In this document: in pieces, positions 1 through 9,183 of the stretch
Numbering within the stretch: the first letter of the stretch is position 1
Layout of the letters: every line of letters starts with the position of its first letter
NCBI GenBank assembly: GCA_019671005.1
Contig: CM033752.1
Coordinates: 14,384,001-14,448,000 of the forward strand
Direction of reading: 5' to 3'
DNA length: 64,000 nucleotides
From: Hibiscus mutabilis
Lineage: Eukaryota; Streptophyta; Magnoliopsida; Malvales; Malvaceae
Program-made: the position numbers and the translations under genes
Notes under the pieces: generated by a model
Told to the model about the DNA's origin: nothing
The model's database searches: none
What the model saw: the letters and a program-made list of their open reading frames with translations, nothing else

Positions 1-1636
1 CAGCAATTAGAGGTGATTTTTGTTTCTCTCCTCTTATTAAAGGTTCTTTATTGAAATTCTCAAGTTCTTGATCCTTTATAACTAATTTATGTTATGGAAT
101 TATGATTAAAATATGAATATGATGATTAAATTAAATTTTATGTGGAAATTTGTTAAACATTGTTATGATCTATTTTGTATTGAATCTAATTGATTTATAT
201 CTCTAATAAGATGTGTTTTAATGTTGTAAGAAATGGTTAACTAAAGAAATCTCAAAACTATGTGAATTGCTAATTTTCTAGTTTGCAAATAGTTAGATTT
301 TCAAGTGATATTGGTGTTGTAGAGTTGTTGGATGATGCTTTTGGATGTTAATTGATGTTGTTAAGGTGTTGAAATCAATAGGTTTTGGATAGGCTTTGTT
401 TATATAAAGTTTGATGATGATTTCAATTGTTTTAGAGAGGCGTTTGATGGTTTCTAGTGAGGCAAAGTTGTGTTTGTTGGTTGCTGGCAATTAGAGATGC
501 ATGGAAGTTCATTAATCCTCTGTTTTTGATTGGGTAAAGCTAGGGAGTTGAATCCTATAGCTTTTGGAGAGGTTGCGAAAGCTTCAGAAGCTTGATTCTC
601 GCCTTTGAGAGCTTTGGATTGTTGGTGAGTGGAAACTTGTTTTACTGCTATTAAAAGGTTTGAAAGAAGTTTTAGGAGTTTAGAATAAGTTTTAAACACT
701 TATCTAAGCTCGAAAGTAAGTATTGGTTGAGCTCTTTCTCATTTTTAGTTTTGCAAAATACAATCTTATGCACATGTTTATAGATTTAATTACTTACTGT
801 TATATGCATATTTTAGAAATGAAAGATGATGCAAATGAATATACATGATGAGATTTGAGCATAGAAATGATTTATGAAAGTATTTTGAGAATGCTATAAT
901 ACATGGTTTAATGTATTAGAAAATGGTTTAAATTGATGCATATGTAAAATAGTAAGTTAATATGGTTTTATTGAGTATATTGGCAAGTGGCAGGGATTAA
1001 AAGTTATCGGATATAGTTGGCTAGCCATGGGGTTTAAAGTACAATATAATAAGTTGCCTCATATGTGTCAAGGGGTCAAGAGTGTGTCATGCTCCACCAT
1101 GAGAACCACATCGGCCGAAGGGTCAAGAGTGTGCCAATTCCCCAGCTAGTGGATTTATACATTATAATCGTCGAGGTTGCTCAGGTTCGAGAATGTATAT
1201 AAAGTGGTCAAAAGAACCACTTGGGAATCCGTCTTTCCGATGTGATTTTGATAAAATAGAGTAAAACTTGTTTTGAGTCACTTGAATGCCAATATATGAG
1301 ATGATGTATCATGAGAAACGGATTATGTTTTGTATAATATAGTTTATACATGAGATGCTCTTTAAGCTTGCTATTTAGAGATTTTAGTATGTGAAGCTTA
1401 AATTGAGGTTTGTGATAGAAATCCATGATACATGTGTTGCAAATGGTTTAATGTGTATATTTGAAGAGATTATAGAAGCATGAGATGTTTTGCCATGAGA
1501 CTTATACATTTGGTTTGGATTAAAATGATTTTAAATGCATTGATGAGTGTTTTTGAGATTCCCTCACTAAGCTTATAGCTTACGCTCTCTTTTCTCATCA
1601 ATGCAGAGAAATGGACTTTATTAGACAGCGAGTAAG
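1..1636 (+). mobile_element. Element A 5' LTR, left part (Ty3/gypsy)
   Basis: This is non-coding LTR sequence that runs in from the left edge. It resembles the + strand LTRs near 20.6-22.3 kb and 53-55 kb and the reverse complement of 59.8-62.4 kb: a pre-leader around 'cctcttattaaaggttc', the 'ggatatagttgg' block near 1010, short 'gaggggtcaagagtgt'-like repeats, and a 'cctcactaagcttatagct' block near 1561. The LTR is interrupted at 1636 by element B and resumes at 17593. Its true start is outside the window. The short ORFs inside it are not genes. Confidence 0.8.
1632..1636. repeat. Target-site duplication of element B (left)
   Basis: GTAAG directly precedes the left LTR and recurs directly after the right LTR at 17588-17592. 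A perfect 5-bp duplication is what an LTR-element integrase makes. It shows that both LTRs belong to one insertion even though the assembly has a gap between them. Confidence 0.9.
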
Positions 1637-3154
1637 TGTTGCGTGTAATAAGTGCTACGCAAATGTGCAAGTATACACGTCGCAAGTTATAGTATAAAAG
1701 ATATCGTCTCCACAGGGATTGGTGCCACTTCAAGAATCTAGTCTCTTGCACTGTAAAAAGTAAAAACACAAGTAAAGGATTATCGAAGTTTAACTAATTA
1801 CTAATCTAGAAAGCAATAAAATAAAATAAAAGATGAATTCAATTGAGAGAGATAGGCTAGGTTATCGTGAGTTGAGGTGTGATAGCCGATTGGATTGTCT
1901 TGGTAAAAGAGTGCATGGGCAACTTTCGTTGCCGTGGCGACTTGCACAACGGGTTGCCTTGGCAACTAATTGATGGTTGCTTGGGCGACTAGTTGGGCAA
2001 CTACTTGGGCGATCGGGCAGCAACTTCAAGGTTCGGCAGAGCGTTCTTCAATGGTTTCTTCTTATCCCTAAGTCGAAACTCTAGCTACTTGTGCATGCCT
2101 TGATAATACATCCTGCGTGAATCAAGGGTGAACAACAACCAATCTTGCACTCCTCTTAGCCGTTGAAATCCTTAACTTATTCCTAAGCCGGATTAATCTT
2201 CACCATCATTGGATTGCATAAAGATCATATTCATTCGTTTCTTGAATCTAACTCTCCCGATATTAGATAAATGGATGAAATCACGAGATCCTCTCCCAAT
2301 TCACTCAAAGCAATAATAGGAACCAAGAATGAATAAACCTTGAAATAGAAAAGTGCAAACTCTTATTACCTAAACAAAAACCAATAGTTTCTCACAACCA
2401 CAAAACACAATAACCATAGCCAAGTAAATTTAGTTCATGGCTAGGTTCCAAAGAAACACAAGATAATTAATCCCTAGCATGAACCCAATCGAACAAAGAT
2501 GAAGGAAGAGGCTTGTCGAAATCCTCCTTGCCCTTGATGCTTGTCGAAAATTCTCTCCTCTTGCCCTACTTGGACTTGCCGAAATTTCCCTCTTGCTCTC
2601 TCTATTCATCTTGTCGAAATCTCCTTGGTATTTATAGGGCTAGGCCAAAGTCCTTCTTTGAGGAGGAGTTTGAGTTGGAATTAAATTATCTTTAAAGAAT
2701 ATAATTCTTTATTATAATTTTATTCCTATTAGAACTTCTCCTATCCTCTTGGAATTTAATTCTTCTTTAATCTCTGCATGGCAATCAAATTCCTTTGGGC
2801 TTGGGCCTTGCTCCATGTTATCTTGGGCTTGTAAAGTCATGAATTTCGACATCCATATTGCTTTTGGTCTTTGTCGACAAATGCCATGGCAACTAGCTCG
2901 GCGTCTCCTTCATGCACTGCCCTGGCAACTAGCTCGGCATTGCTTTGGCAAGTGATCCTGCACATACACACACAAAAACACACCAAAGCAGCATCTATTT
3001 CCACAAAAATCACCAAGTTATGTAATCAAGTTCAACGTTTGAAGGAAACATGGATTAATGCATGAATGACTAACTATGCAACTAATATGAGCCTAAGTCT
3101 AACAGTAATATGAGTAAAAAGGGTAAGAAAAATAGTACTTTTGAACACTTATCA
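1637..3154 (-). mobile_element. Element B 3' LTR
   Basis: This 1518-bp LTR aligns end to end with 16072-17587. Roughly a dozen substitutions and single-base indels were seen by eye, for example near 1680, 1715, 1757, 1925 and 2190. Read on the - strand it begins TGATAAGTG and ends CGCAACA. Identical short ORFs in both LTR copies (2749-2955 and 17182-17388) are not genes. Confidence 0.9.
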
Positions 3155-3192
3155 CACCCCCAAACTCGAACTATTGCTTGTCCTCAAGCAAT
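3155..3192 (-). promoter_or_regulatory. Element B polypurine tract with adjoining hairpin
   Basis: Read on the - strand, the purine run GAGTTTGGGGGTG directly abuts the LTR start TGATAAG, as expected for the plus-strand primer of reverse transcription. Just upstream of it is a perfect 8-bp stem (3173-3180 with 3185-3192, + strand ATTGCTTG/CAAGCAAT) with loop TCCT, which is AGGA on the - strand. A sister module lies near 3931-3966. Confidence 0.75.
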
Positions 3193-3438
3193 GCAAACTC
3201 ATAATTACCTGCCAAGACTTCAAATTTTCACAAACTTAGCTTTGAACTTGATTTCAATTCTCTGAACCGGGGCACAAAGTATGATTGGCTTTTTATTTTT
3301 GAAAAGCGAGGAATTACTCGGAATCAAACTATAATGCTTGTGAGTGTGTGCGGAGTTGTGTGCAAGTTGATTTTTCGGATTCTATGCAAACAATAGGTTT
3401 TCAAATTACTTCAGTGGGTTCTTTTTAACATGTTTTAA

Positions 3439-3623
3439 CTAGAGCCAATTTGGGCACCTCTAGTGTTTTATTTTTAGTTTTCTTAAGTTAATTTAATCGA
3501 CTAGAGCCGGGTTTGGGCACCTCTAGTTAACCAGAAAAAAATTTTAACGCCTCCTAGAGCAGTTTGGGCACCTCTAGTGATCAATTTTTAGCACATGCTA
3601 GAGCCAATTTCGGGCACCTCTAG
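3439..3623 (-). repeat. Four iterated CTAGAG...CTCTAG hairpin modules
   Basis: Four 24-26 bp units at 3439-3463, 3501-3526, 3554-3577 and 3598-3623 each start CTAGAG and end CTCTAG, which are exact reverse complements, around a conserved core like 'tttgggcac'. The spacers between them are AT-rich and unrelated. They lie in the 3' non-coding part of element B. Their function is unknown; they could form small stem-loops in the RNA. Confidence 0.75.
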
Positions 3624-3930
3624 CATTCATCCAATTTTTTATTCTAATCCCCAATTAGTTAATTATCAACCTAAGTTTACTAGAACTCCTTAAATCAATC
3701 AAACCACAACAGTGTTTCATCAAATTTAGCATCATAGTAAAATTCTAAGTTTTTCATGGTTATCCTAGAATAAAAATTCTATCAATTAAGTGCATTGGTA
3801 AAGTCATCATTGAATATTCATCAAATCTAAGCAATTCTTGTTCCAATTAAAGGCATGGCAAGCAATTTATGTATCCTAAATGTAATGCTTAAGATTAATG
3901 TAACTAAACATGGTAATTACTAATAACAAT
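3624..3930 (-). other. Element B 3' non-coding region
   Basis: This is AT-rich sequence between the hairpin modules and the second polypurine tract. No coding signal or clear repeat was seen. Confidence 0.6.
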
Positions 3931-3966
3931 CCCCCCCAAACTCGAGTGAGGCATTGTCCTCAATGC
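3931..3966 (-). promoter_or_regulatory. Second polypurine tract and hairpin in element B
   Basis: On the - strand this reads as a hairpin GCATTG-AGGA-CAATGC followed by CTCGAGTTTGGGGGGG. It repeats the design of 3155-3192: a short perfect stem, the same four-base loop, then the same purine run. The stem bases differ between copies but stay complementary. A second polypurine tract upstream of the LTR-proximal one is plausible for this lineage; its role here is inferred. Confidence 0.6.
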
Positions 3967-4316
3967 ATGCATAAAAATAACGAAAATAAAAATAAAATGC
4001 ATACGAGGACTTACTTGAGAGTTCGTCATCGTAGATGATTAGTTTCCTTCTAGTTGGCGTCTTGATTTTCTTGCTTGAATGCAATGGTTGTTTTCTTGTT
4101 GCCGGGATGTCTTCAGCTTTGGTTGCCGTGGCATCTTCAGGGTTGGTTGCCGTGGCATCAGCTTGTGCATGCATGAAGTAAGTTGTCGCGCATCTTCTTC
4201 ATTGGTTGCCGGGCAATGATCTTGGCAGTAAATTTCCTTAGCATAGTAGTTGTGAGTCTTGTTGTGAAAAAGAAAATAAAGAAAACCTGAAAACTAAAGA
4301 TAATGAAGAAAAAATA
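3967..4316 (-). other. Element B 3' segment, unassigned
   Basis: A - strand open frame (about 3920-4174) encodes a short low-complexity, Ala/Thr-rich stretch with no domain I recognise, and it overlaps the second polypurine tract. It is probably residual sequence of the element rather than a gene. The segment ends at the assembly gap. Confidence 0.35.
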
Positions 4317-4416
4317 NNNNNNNNNNNNNNNNNNNNNNNNNNNNNNNNNNNNNNNNNNNNNNNNNNNNNNNNNNNNNNNNNNNNNNNNNNNNNNNNNNNN
4401 NNNNNNNNNNNNNNNN
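4317..4416. other. Assembly gap (100 N)
   Basis: Exactly 100 N bases, the usual placeholder for a scaffold join of unknown length. It lies inside element B between its 3' non-coding region and the gene-fragment cargo. True content and length are unknown. Confidence 0.99.
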
Positions 4417-5122
4417 AACAAATTCATGCATGATTTTGTTTATTGCAGGGAATACTATCGGATATTTTGAAATGCCTTAGTGACAATAAGAAGTATATGG
4501 GACAGAGCACTTTGTCTACTTTGGATGCTTGGAATGGAGCTGTTTATTTTGAAAAAATGGTGGCCAATTTTCTGATTTAAATCTTGTAGCTTTTACTACC
4601 ATTGTTAAATGTAAAGAATAAATCTGTTGTTCTAGGTTCCCTCTATCACGTCAGCACTAACAGCCACAAAGATTGGAGCGGGATTGGTCAACTAGGCAAC
4701 TCTCTGGACTTGGTGAATTTCGTGATGCTGTGCATTTGCTCAAACCAGCTGCCATTGCCATGATGGTAAATTTTGGTTGAATCGATAAATATTCTGTGTT
4801 ACCTCCATTTTATTTACACATAATTATATGTATGGAATTCTTCCCAGGATAAATCATTGGATGTTCGCAAAGCAGCTTATGGATGCATTGCTGAAATTTT
4901 AAGAGCTAGTAGGCAGGAAAAAGTATGCACTACCTAAATTATGTTGCTCTTTATATTTATTTATTTTTTGTCATCTCTCCCTCCATAAATGGAATTCATT
5001 TGCGTTTAGATATGTTAGCTTGTGTATGCCTTCTTGTCAGATCGTGAAGAATCATAAAGATATACAGAGACCGACTTTAGCTCTTATCCTTGAGCGGGTT
5101 AAACCTTATGGGTCTTTCAAAG
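4417..5122 (+). pseudogene. MOR1/GEM1 (XMAP215 family) fragment, second half of a TOG-type segment
   Basis: Four exon-like blocks with splice borders kept are visible at 4449-4559, 4636-4765, 4848-4922 and 5041-5122. They encode recognisable MOR1-type peptides such as ILKCLSDNKKYM, GEFRDAVHLLKPAAIAMM, DKSLDVRKAAYGCIAEILR and LALILERVKPYG. In plants this family stabilises and nucleates microtubules through TOG domains. Here the frame is broken (a stop after the second block's opening residues, substitutions at conserved sites) and the rest of the roughly 2000-residue protein is missing. It is antisense to element B, which fits with the introns having survived. Identity rests on remembered family sequence. 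Confidence 0.75.
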
Positions 5123-5423
5123 GTACGTTTGTTTTTCTTCTTTGGCTTGCTTCCCTCCCCTTTTCGTTTCACTTCCAAATCCCAATCTTTTTCATACGCT
5201 GATCTGTTTATTACCCCTCAGAATTCGTTGAACCACCCAAAGCAGGTTCTAACTGTAACTTAGGCAGATTTTTATTGCTTTGGTTAATTGCTTTTTCAAT
5301 TGGAAGACTGTTAACTATCTTCTTTTATTCTATTTTTTTAAAAATGTGGCTTTAAGGAGGGTCATCCCGGCAAAGGGGTTGAAACCGGACACAATGTTGC
5401 TCACAACCTATTTTATTTGCAGG
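5123..5423. other. Spacer between MOR1-like and RTEL1-like fragments
   Basis: AT-rich sequence that looks like the continuation of introns. Nothing codes here. Confidence 0.5.
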
Positions 5424-5982
5424 CTGCTGATATTTTATTTGCAGCTTACAACTATCTTGTAGATAGTGAATATAGAAAATCTCTTAGCCTCGTGTGGTAG
5501 AACAACATATTGATTTTTGATGAAGCTCACAACCTTGTAAGGGGCAAATTAAAATTTGTAAGTGGAACTTACGTGTAAATTTTAGATAGAACATATTTGC
5601 TGCTATTAATTGGTGGTATACTTTGGTCACTTCACCATTGGAAGGTACCTTTTTTTCTTAGAATATCTTGAGAACCTTCTTACGACAATGCAAGTTTCCA
5701 AAACATTGTTCACTGATTTGAATATGATTTTATGCGAGACACCATGGTCAAGGGCAGTAGTTATAACATCTTAGCTTTATATGGTTCTATTTAATCTATG
5801 TATTATCTGCAGTCCAAGAGCCTCCATTATTAGGGCTTAATGCATTCCAAATACATTTAAATCATTTCCTTTTCACAGAGTATAGAACCCGTTAGTACTA
5901 TATCATTTAATCTATGCTGCGGATGATAATCATCGATATTTGAGTTCGAAAATTGGTTGGCATGTTCTGTTATAGTATCTTA

Positions 5983-6170
5983 AAGATATACAAGGACCAG
6001 CTTTAGCTCTTATCCTTGAGCGGGTTAAACCTTATGGGTCTTATTTTTTAATCTGAAAAATCAGACCGTTGCTCTCCCGCCCTGCCCCTTCTTTAAACGC
6101 CCACTTATCTCTACTCCGTTTGTTGATGTGTTCTTTAACACCAGCTTTCTCAGACACCACCAGCTCTTCT
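5983..6170 (+). repeat. Second copy of the MOR1 last block plus a linked unknown segment
   Basis: About 60 bp (5983-6042) repeats the end of the MOR1-like exon at 5057-5115. It is followed by about 125 bp unrelated to the first copy ('tattttttaatc' to 'caccaccagctc'). A more decayed version of this whole block recurs at about 13,141-13,300. It lies within the stretch between the RTEL1-like blocks. Confidence 0.65.
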
Positions 6171-7190
6171 ATGTGTGATGTGCTGTAGGGTAGATGACTA
6201 ATATTTTAATATGTCCTTTTCATTACTAATGTTGGATTTGATTTCATATCTAACACCTCAAAGTTGGCATGATTATAGGTTTTGACCCTCCAAATTTAAG
6301 GAAAAACTTGAAGTGGATCTGTTGGCTCATGCTTTTGTCTGATATATGCACATAAGCTCATCTTGCTCAGTCTTGCCATTACCATATTTGGCGGTAGACC
6401 AAAGTCTGTTGGCTGGCTTATCTGATTTGTATTATTCTACAAGCCAGGGCAGAGGAGAATCTTTTTGAGTTGACAAGTACTTCTTTCTTTTTCTAAATAA
6501 CATTTGTGGGTATAGTTTTCGTATATCTGGTTTGTTTAGTTTAGATCTGGAATCTCAGGGTGATATAAGATGCTTGAGAATTGGGCACTTGTGAAGCTTC
6601 ATTATGGTGATTAGTTTTCGTATATTTGTCATGGCAAAGTATGCTGGTCTCATCCAAACTAAAAGCAAAAATTCGTTTTTGCACTGTGCCAGGCATACAT
6701 GTACCATGTCTTATGGTGACAAAAGTAGAGATCTGCCTTGGACTTTTAAACCATAAAATGCGACTATGGAAGGTTGTTTGAGGGCTTTAGAGATGCAGCA
6801 TTACTAACTTCTCTGACTTAATTCCTGTGTAGTAGTTTTTTATTTGTATCAAATAGAAAATACATGCTACCTCCAAGATTGAAAAGATACATTATAAAAG
6901 TTCCTGAATATATTTCTAGATCTCTGCTTTTTTGGACAATGCACTGTCTGGTTTATGATTCCTTAATAGATCATTCTTTTATATATATGGAGATGCAAGA
7001 TTTTAGTGAATAACCTAAAAATTCCCGGTAAACAAATATATGAGTTAGTTCTTGCACCTTGTACATGCTACTAAACCATGGATTAACCTCTGGAGTAATT
7101 TTCTTTGTGATCCTGAACTCCATCTTATTTATACTCATGTCTGGTTCTAGGTTCTCTAGATCTGTATGAACAAAGTGTTATTAGACTATG

Positions 7191-7301
7191 TAACAAAAGG
7201 AATGATTCAGGCCTCATATCTTGATAATAAGTGATGCTTCCCATGGCTATATAACAAAAGGAATGATTCAGGCCTCATATCTTGATAATAAGTGATGCTT
7301 A
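7191..7301. repeat. 61-bp period tandem duplication
   Basis: A roughly 49-bp sequence starting 'taacaaaaggaatgattc' occurs at 7191 and again at 7252 with nearly no change. It is a local duplication in non-coding sequence of the RTEL1-like fragment. Confidence 0.85.
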
Positions 7302-8737
7302 ATGGCTTGCGAGTTTACATCAGTGTGGTCTTGGTTGGTGTGTTTTTTTTCTCAAACAGTTCTCATTTGAACAAGTTATTTTAGTTCTAAGTAGTTCCCA
7401 ACTATCTTTCTGAAATTCAGCCTTATCTACTATGTATTTCTTTTTTCTATTTCAGGTCAGTGAAGGCATAGATTTTGCTGACTACGCTGAAGGGCAGTGG
7501 ACATTACTGGGATGCTATTTGCCACTAGGACAGACCCCAAGGTTTAGTCATCCTTAGCCTATTACTCTGTTTCTTCATTTGCAGTTTTCACTCTCCACGC
7601 ATTATAAACTTTGCTTCTTTTTTCTAAATCTATTACTGTGGAATGAGCATCATATAACCAATTTGGCTATTTCAGATGAGTGTTTGTATCTGACAAGTGC
7701 ATGTATCAACAAACACATACTACGACATTCTCATTGCTTTGTGTGTTTGTTCTTTTTACAAATCTGATAGATATTATTGCAGGTTCCTCTCAAACGTGAG
7801 TACTTGGACCTACAGTCACAATCACCCAGAGAAGGATGTAAGGTGATAACTGATGCAGATATTGCTCAAGTAAAGATGTTTTTTAGTCTTAATAGAAATG
7901 TTCGTAATTGTTAAAGCAACAAGTTCTGTGTTGTTTTCATCAGATGCTTAAGTTGTTAACTGAAGAAGAGAGGTACAACCAATAAGCATCAAGAGCTGTA
8001 ATTCAGTCAGTCGGACGAATTTTCCTTCATCACCATGTTTATGGAGAGATTATCTTTTGTGATGAAAGGTATTTGTTTTCTGTTACCTTGTAATATTTCA
8101 TCCAAGTTTTGTCCATGTTGTAGTAAACACTTGAAACTGAACAATTTTCCTTAGGTTGTTTTCCCTTCAACTCTCGTCTGGAAACATTTTATTTCTAGTA
8201 TAGCTTTTCTTTTCCCCTAATGAAGGGTTAAAACTGTTATTCATGTGCTTATTAATACATTCATTTCACATTTTACTTAAAAGTCTCTATTGTAAAGTTT
8301 TTATTTCAATAAAATTTCAACTATAAAATGCAGTTTCTTAAAACCATGTCTCCTTAATTTGACAAACTTATTATCAATTTGCCTTTTATGGTTACCTCTT
8401 CTTGAGATCTTTACAGGTTTGACCAAAGATTCTCAAATAGTTTGTAAATAAAGCAGTTTGTATACAAAGGCAAAATCAAAAACCCTAAATGCTGAAAAAA
8501 GTTTTGGGTTTATTTTAATGATGTCTATATTCACCTTCCTTTTTATGATTCAACATTCTATAAATTTCCTTTTCACTGTTTCTTTTTCTTGGAGAAACCC
8601 GTGGTCCTGCAAAAGGAGCACTAGTACTAGGAAACCAAAAGCATTCATTGCTTAGTCTTGTCTTGTTCTCTGGCATTTTTATTAATAATTTTTGAATAAT
8701 TATAGTATAATGGTAATATCTGGTCCCGTCTTTCAGG

Positions 8738-9183
8738 TTTAGTGGCCTACATTCAAGGGAGTTGTTTAATTGGAAAATGATTGTACTTTTGTCACTGTTC
8801 AGTGTACTTTTCCTGTCTCAAAAAAAGCTGTGAACAAACTTTTGGAAGAGGCTAACAAGCGCTTTCAACCCACCAAATCAGGTATGCTAGGGTTTCAGAA
8901 CTTTTCTGGACTAATTGGGACCCTCAATATTGTTCATTGCAGCAAGCTTTCCGACCCTGTGGGTTATTTGATTGCTAGGAGAGCTATTTGGTGCTCTTAG
9001 GGGCATCTATAAGATAGCAACAAAATTTGGTTATGGCCACTTTGACTCAGTGGCAACATTGCATCTGCAATGGGAGCAGTTGTTGAGAAAGCAACCAAGG
9101 TTTGGTGGACACAATTTGTCATTTAAAAACGCTTTGATTATTTTTGTTTCTTAGAAGAATAAATTCATGCATGATTTTGTTGG
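8738..9183 (+). pseudogene. MOR1/GEM1 fragment, first half of the same segment
   Basis: An exon-like block ending near 8880 encodes KKAVNKLLEEANKRFQPT. A second block (about 8981-9104) encodes ELFGALRG and then, after a one-base frame change, a stretch ending IASAMGAVVEKATK. Both match the part of MOR1-family proteins that lies directly N-terminal to the piece at 4417-5122. The intron that follows ends in 'aaattcatgcatgattttg', the same sequence found at 4420 just before the second half. The two halves are therefore in swapped order in the window. Frameshifts show it is non-functional. Confidence 0.68.

Larger units (their letters stand above)
5424..8069 (+). pseudogene. RTEL1-type DNA helicase, dispersed exon fragments
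   Basis: Several exon-like blocks resemble RTEL1, the superfamily 2 helicase that unwinds telomeric loops and recombination intermediates. 5424-5537 follows a TTTGCAG acceptor and encodes ADILFAAYNYLVD followed by ILIFDEAHNL, which carries the DEAH motif II. 7456-7541 encodes VSEGIDFADYA, then shifts frame. 7783-7870 encodes VPLKREYLDLQSQSPREG. 7944-8069 encodes a motif VI-like stretch, SVGRIFLHHHVYGEIIFCD. Stops (TAG in the first block, TAA in the last), a frameshift and loss of the intervening exons show it is dead. Introns are retained and it lies antisense to element B. XPD and FANCJ relatives were considered; the DPK-LKREYLD region fits RTEL1 better. Confidence 0.72.

Noticed and set aside
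2749..2955. Small protein duplicated identically at 17182-17388
   Set aside because: Both copies lie inside the two LTRs of element B. The identity comes from the LTR pair, not from coding selection.
4158..4427. Open frame across the gap
   Set aside because: It exists only because N bases are read through. It is not evidence of a gene.
5424..8069. XPD or FANCJ rather than RTEL1
   Set aside because: The peptide after motif V (KREYLDLQSQSPREG) and the motif VI neighbourhood fit the RTEL1 pattern better. This was judged from memory, so a database search would be decisive.
4417..9183. A functional chimeric MOR1-RTEL1 gene
   Set aside because: Stops, frameshifts, swapped order and missing exons in every part rule out a working product.
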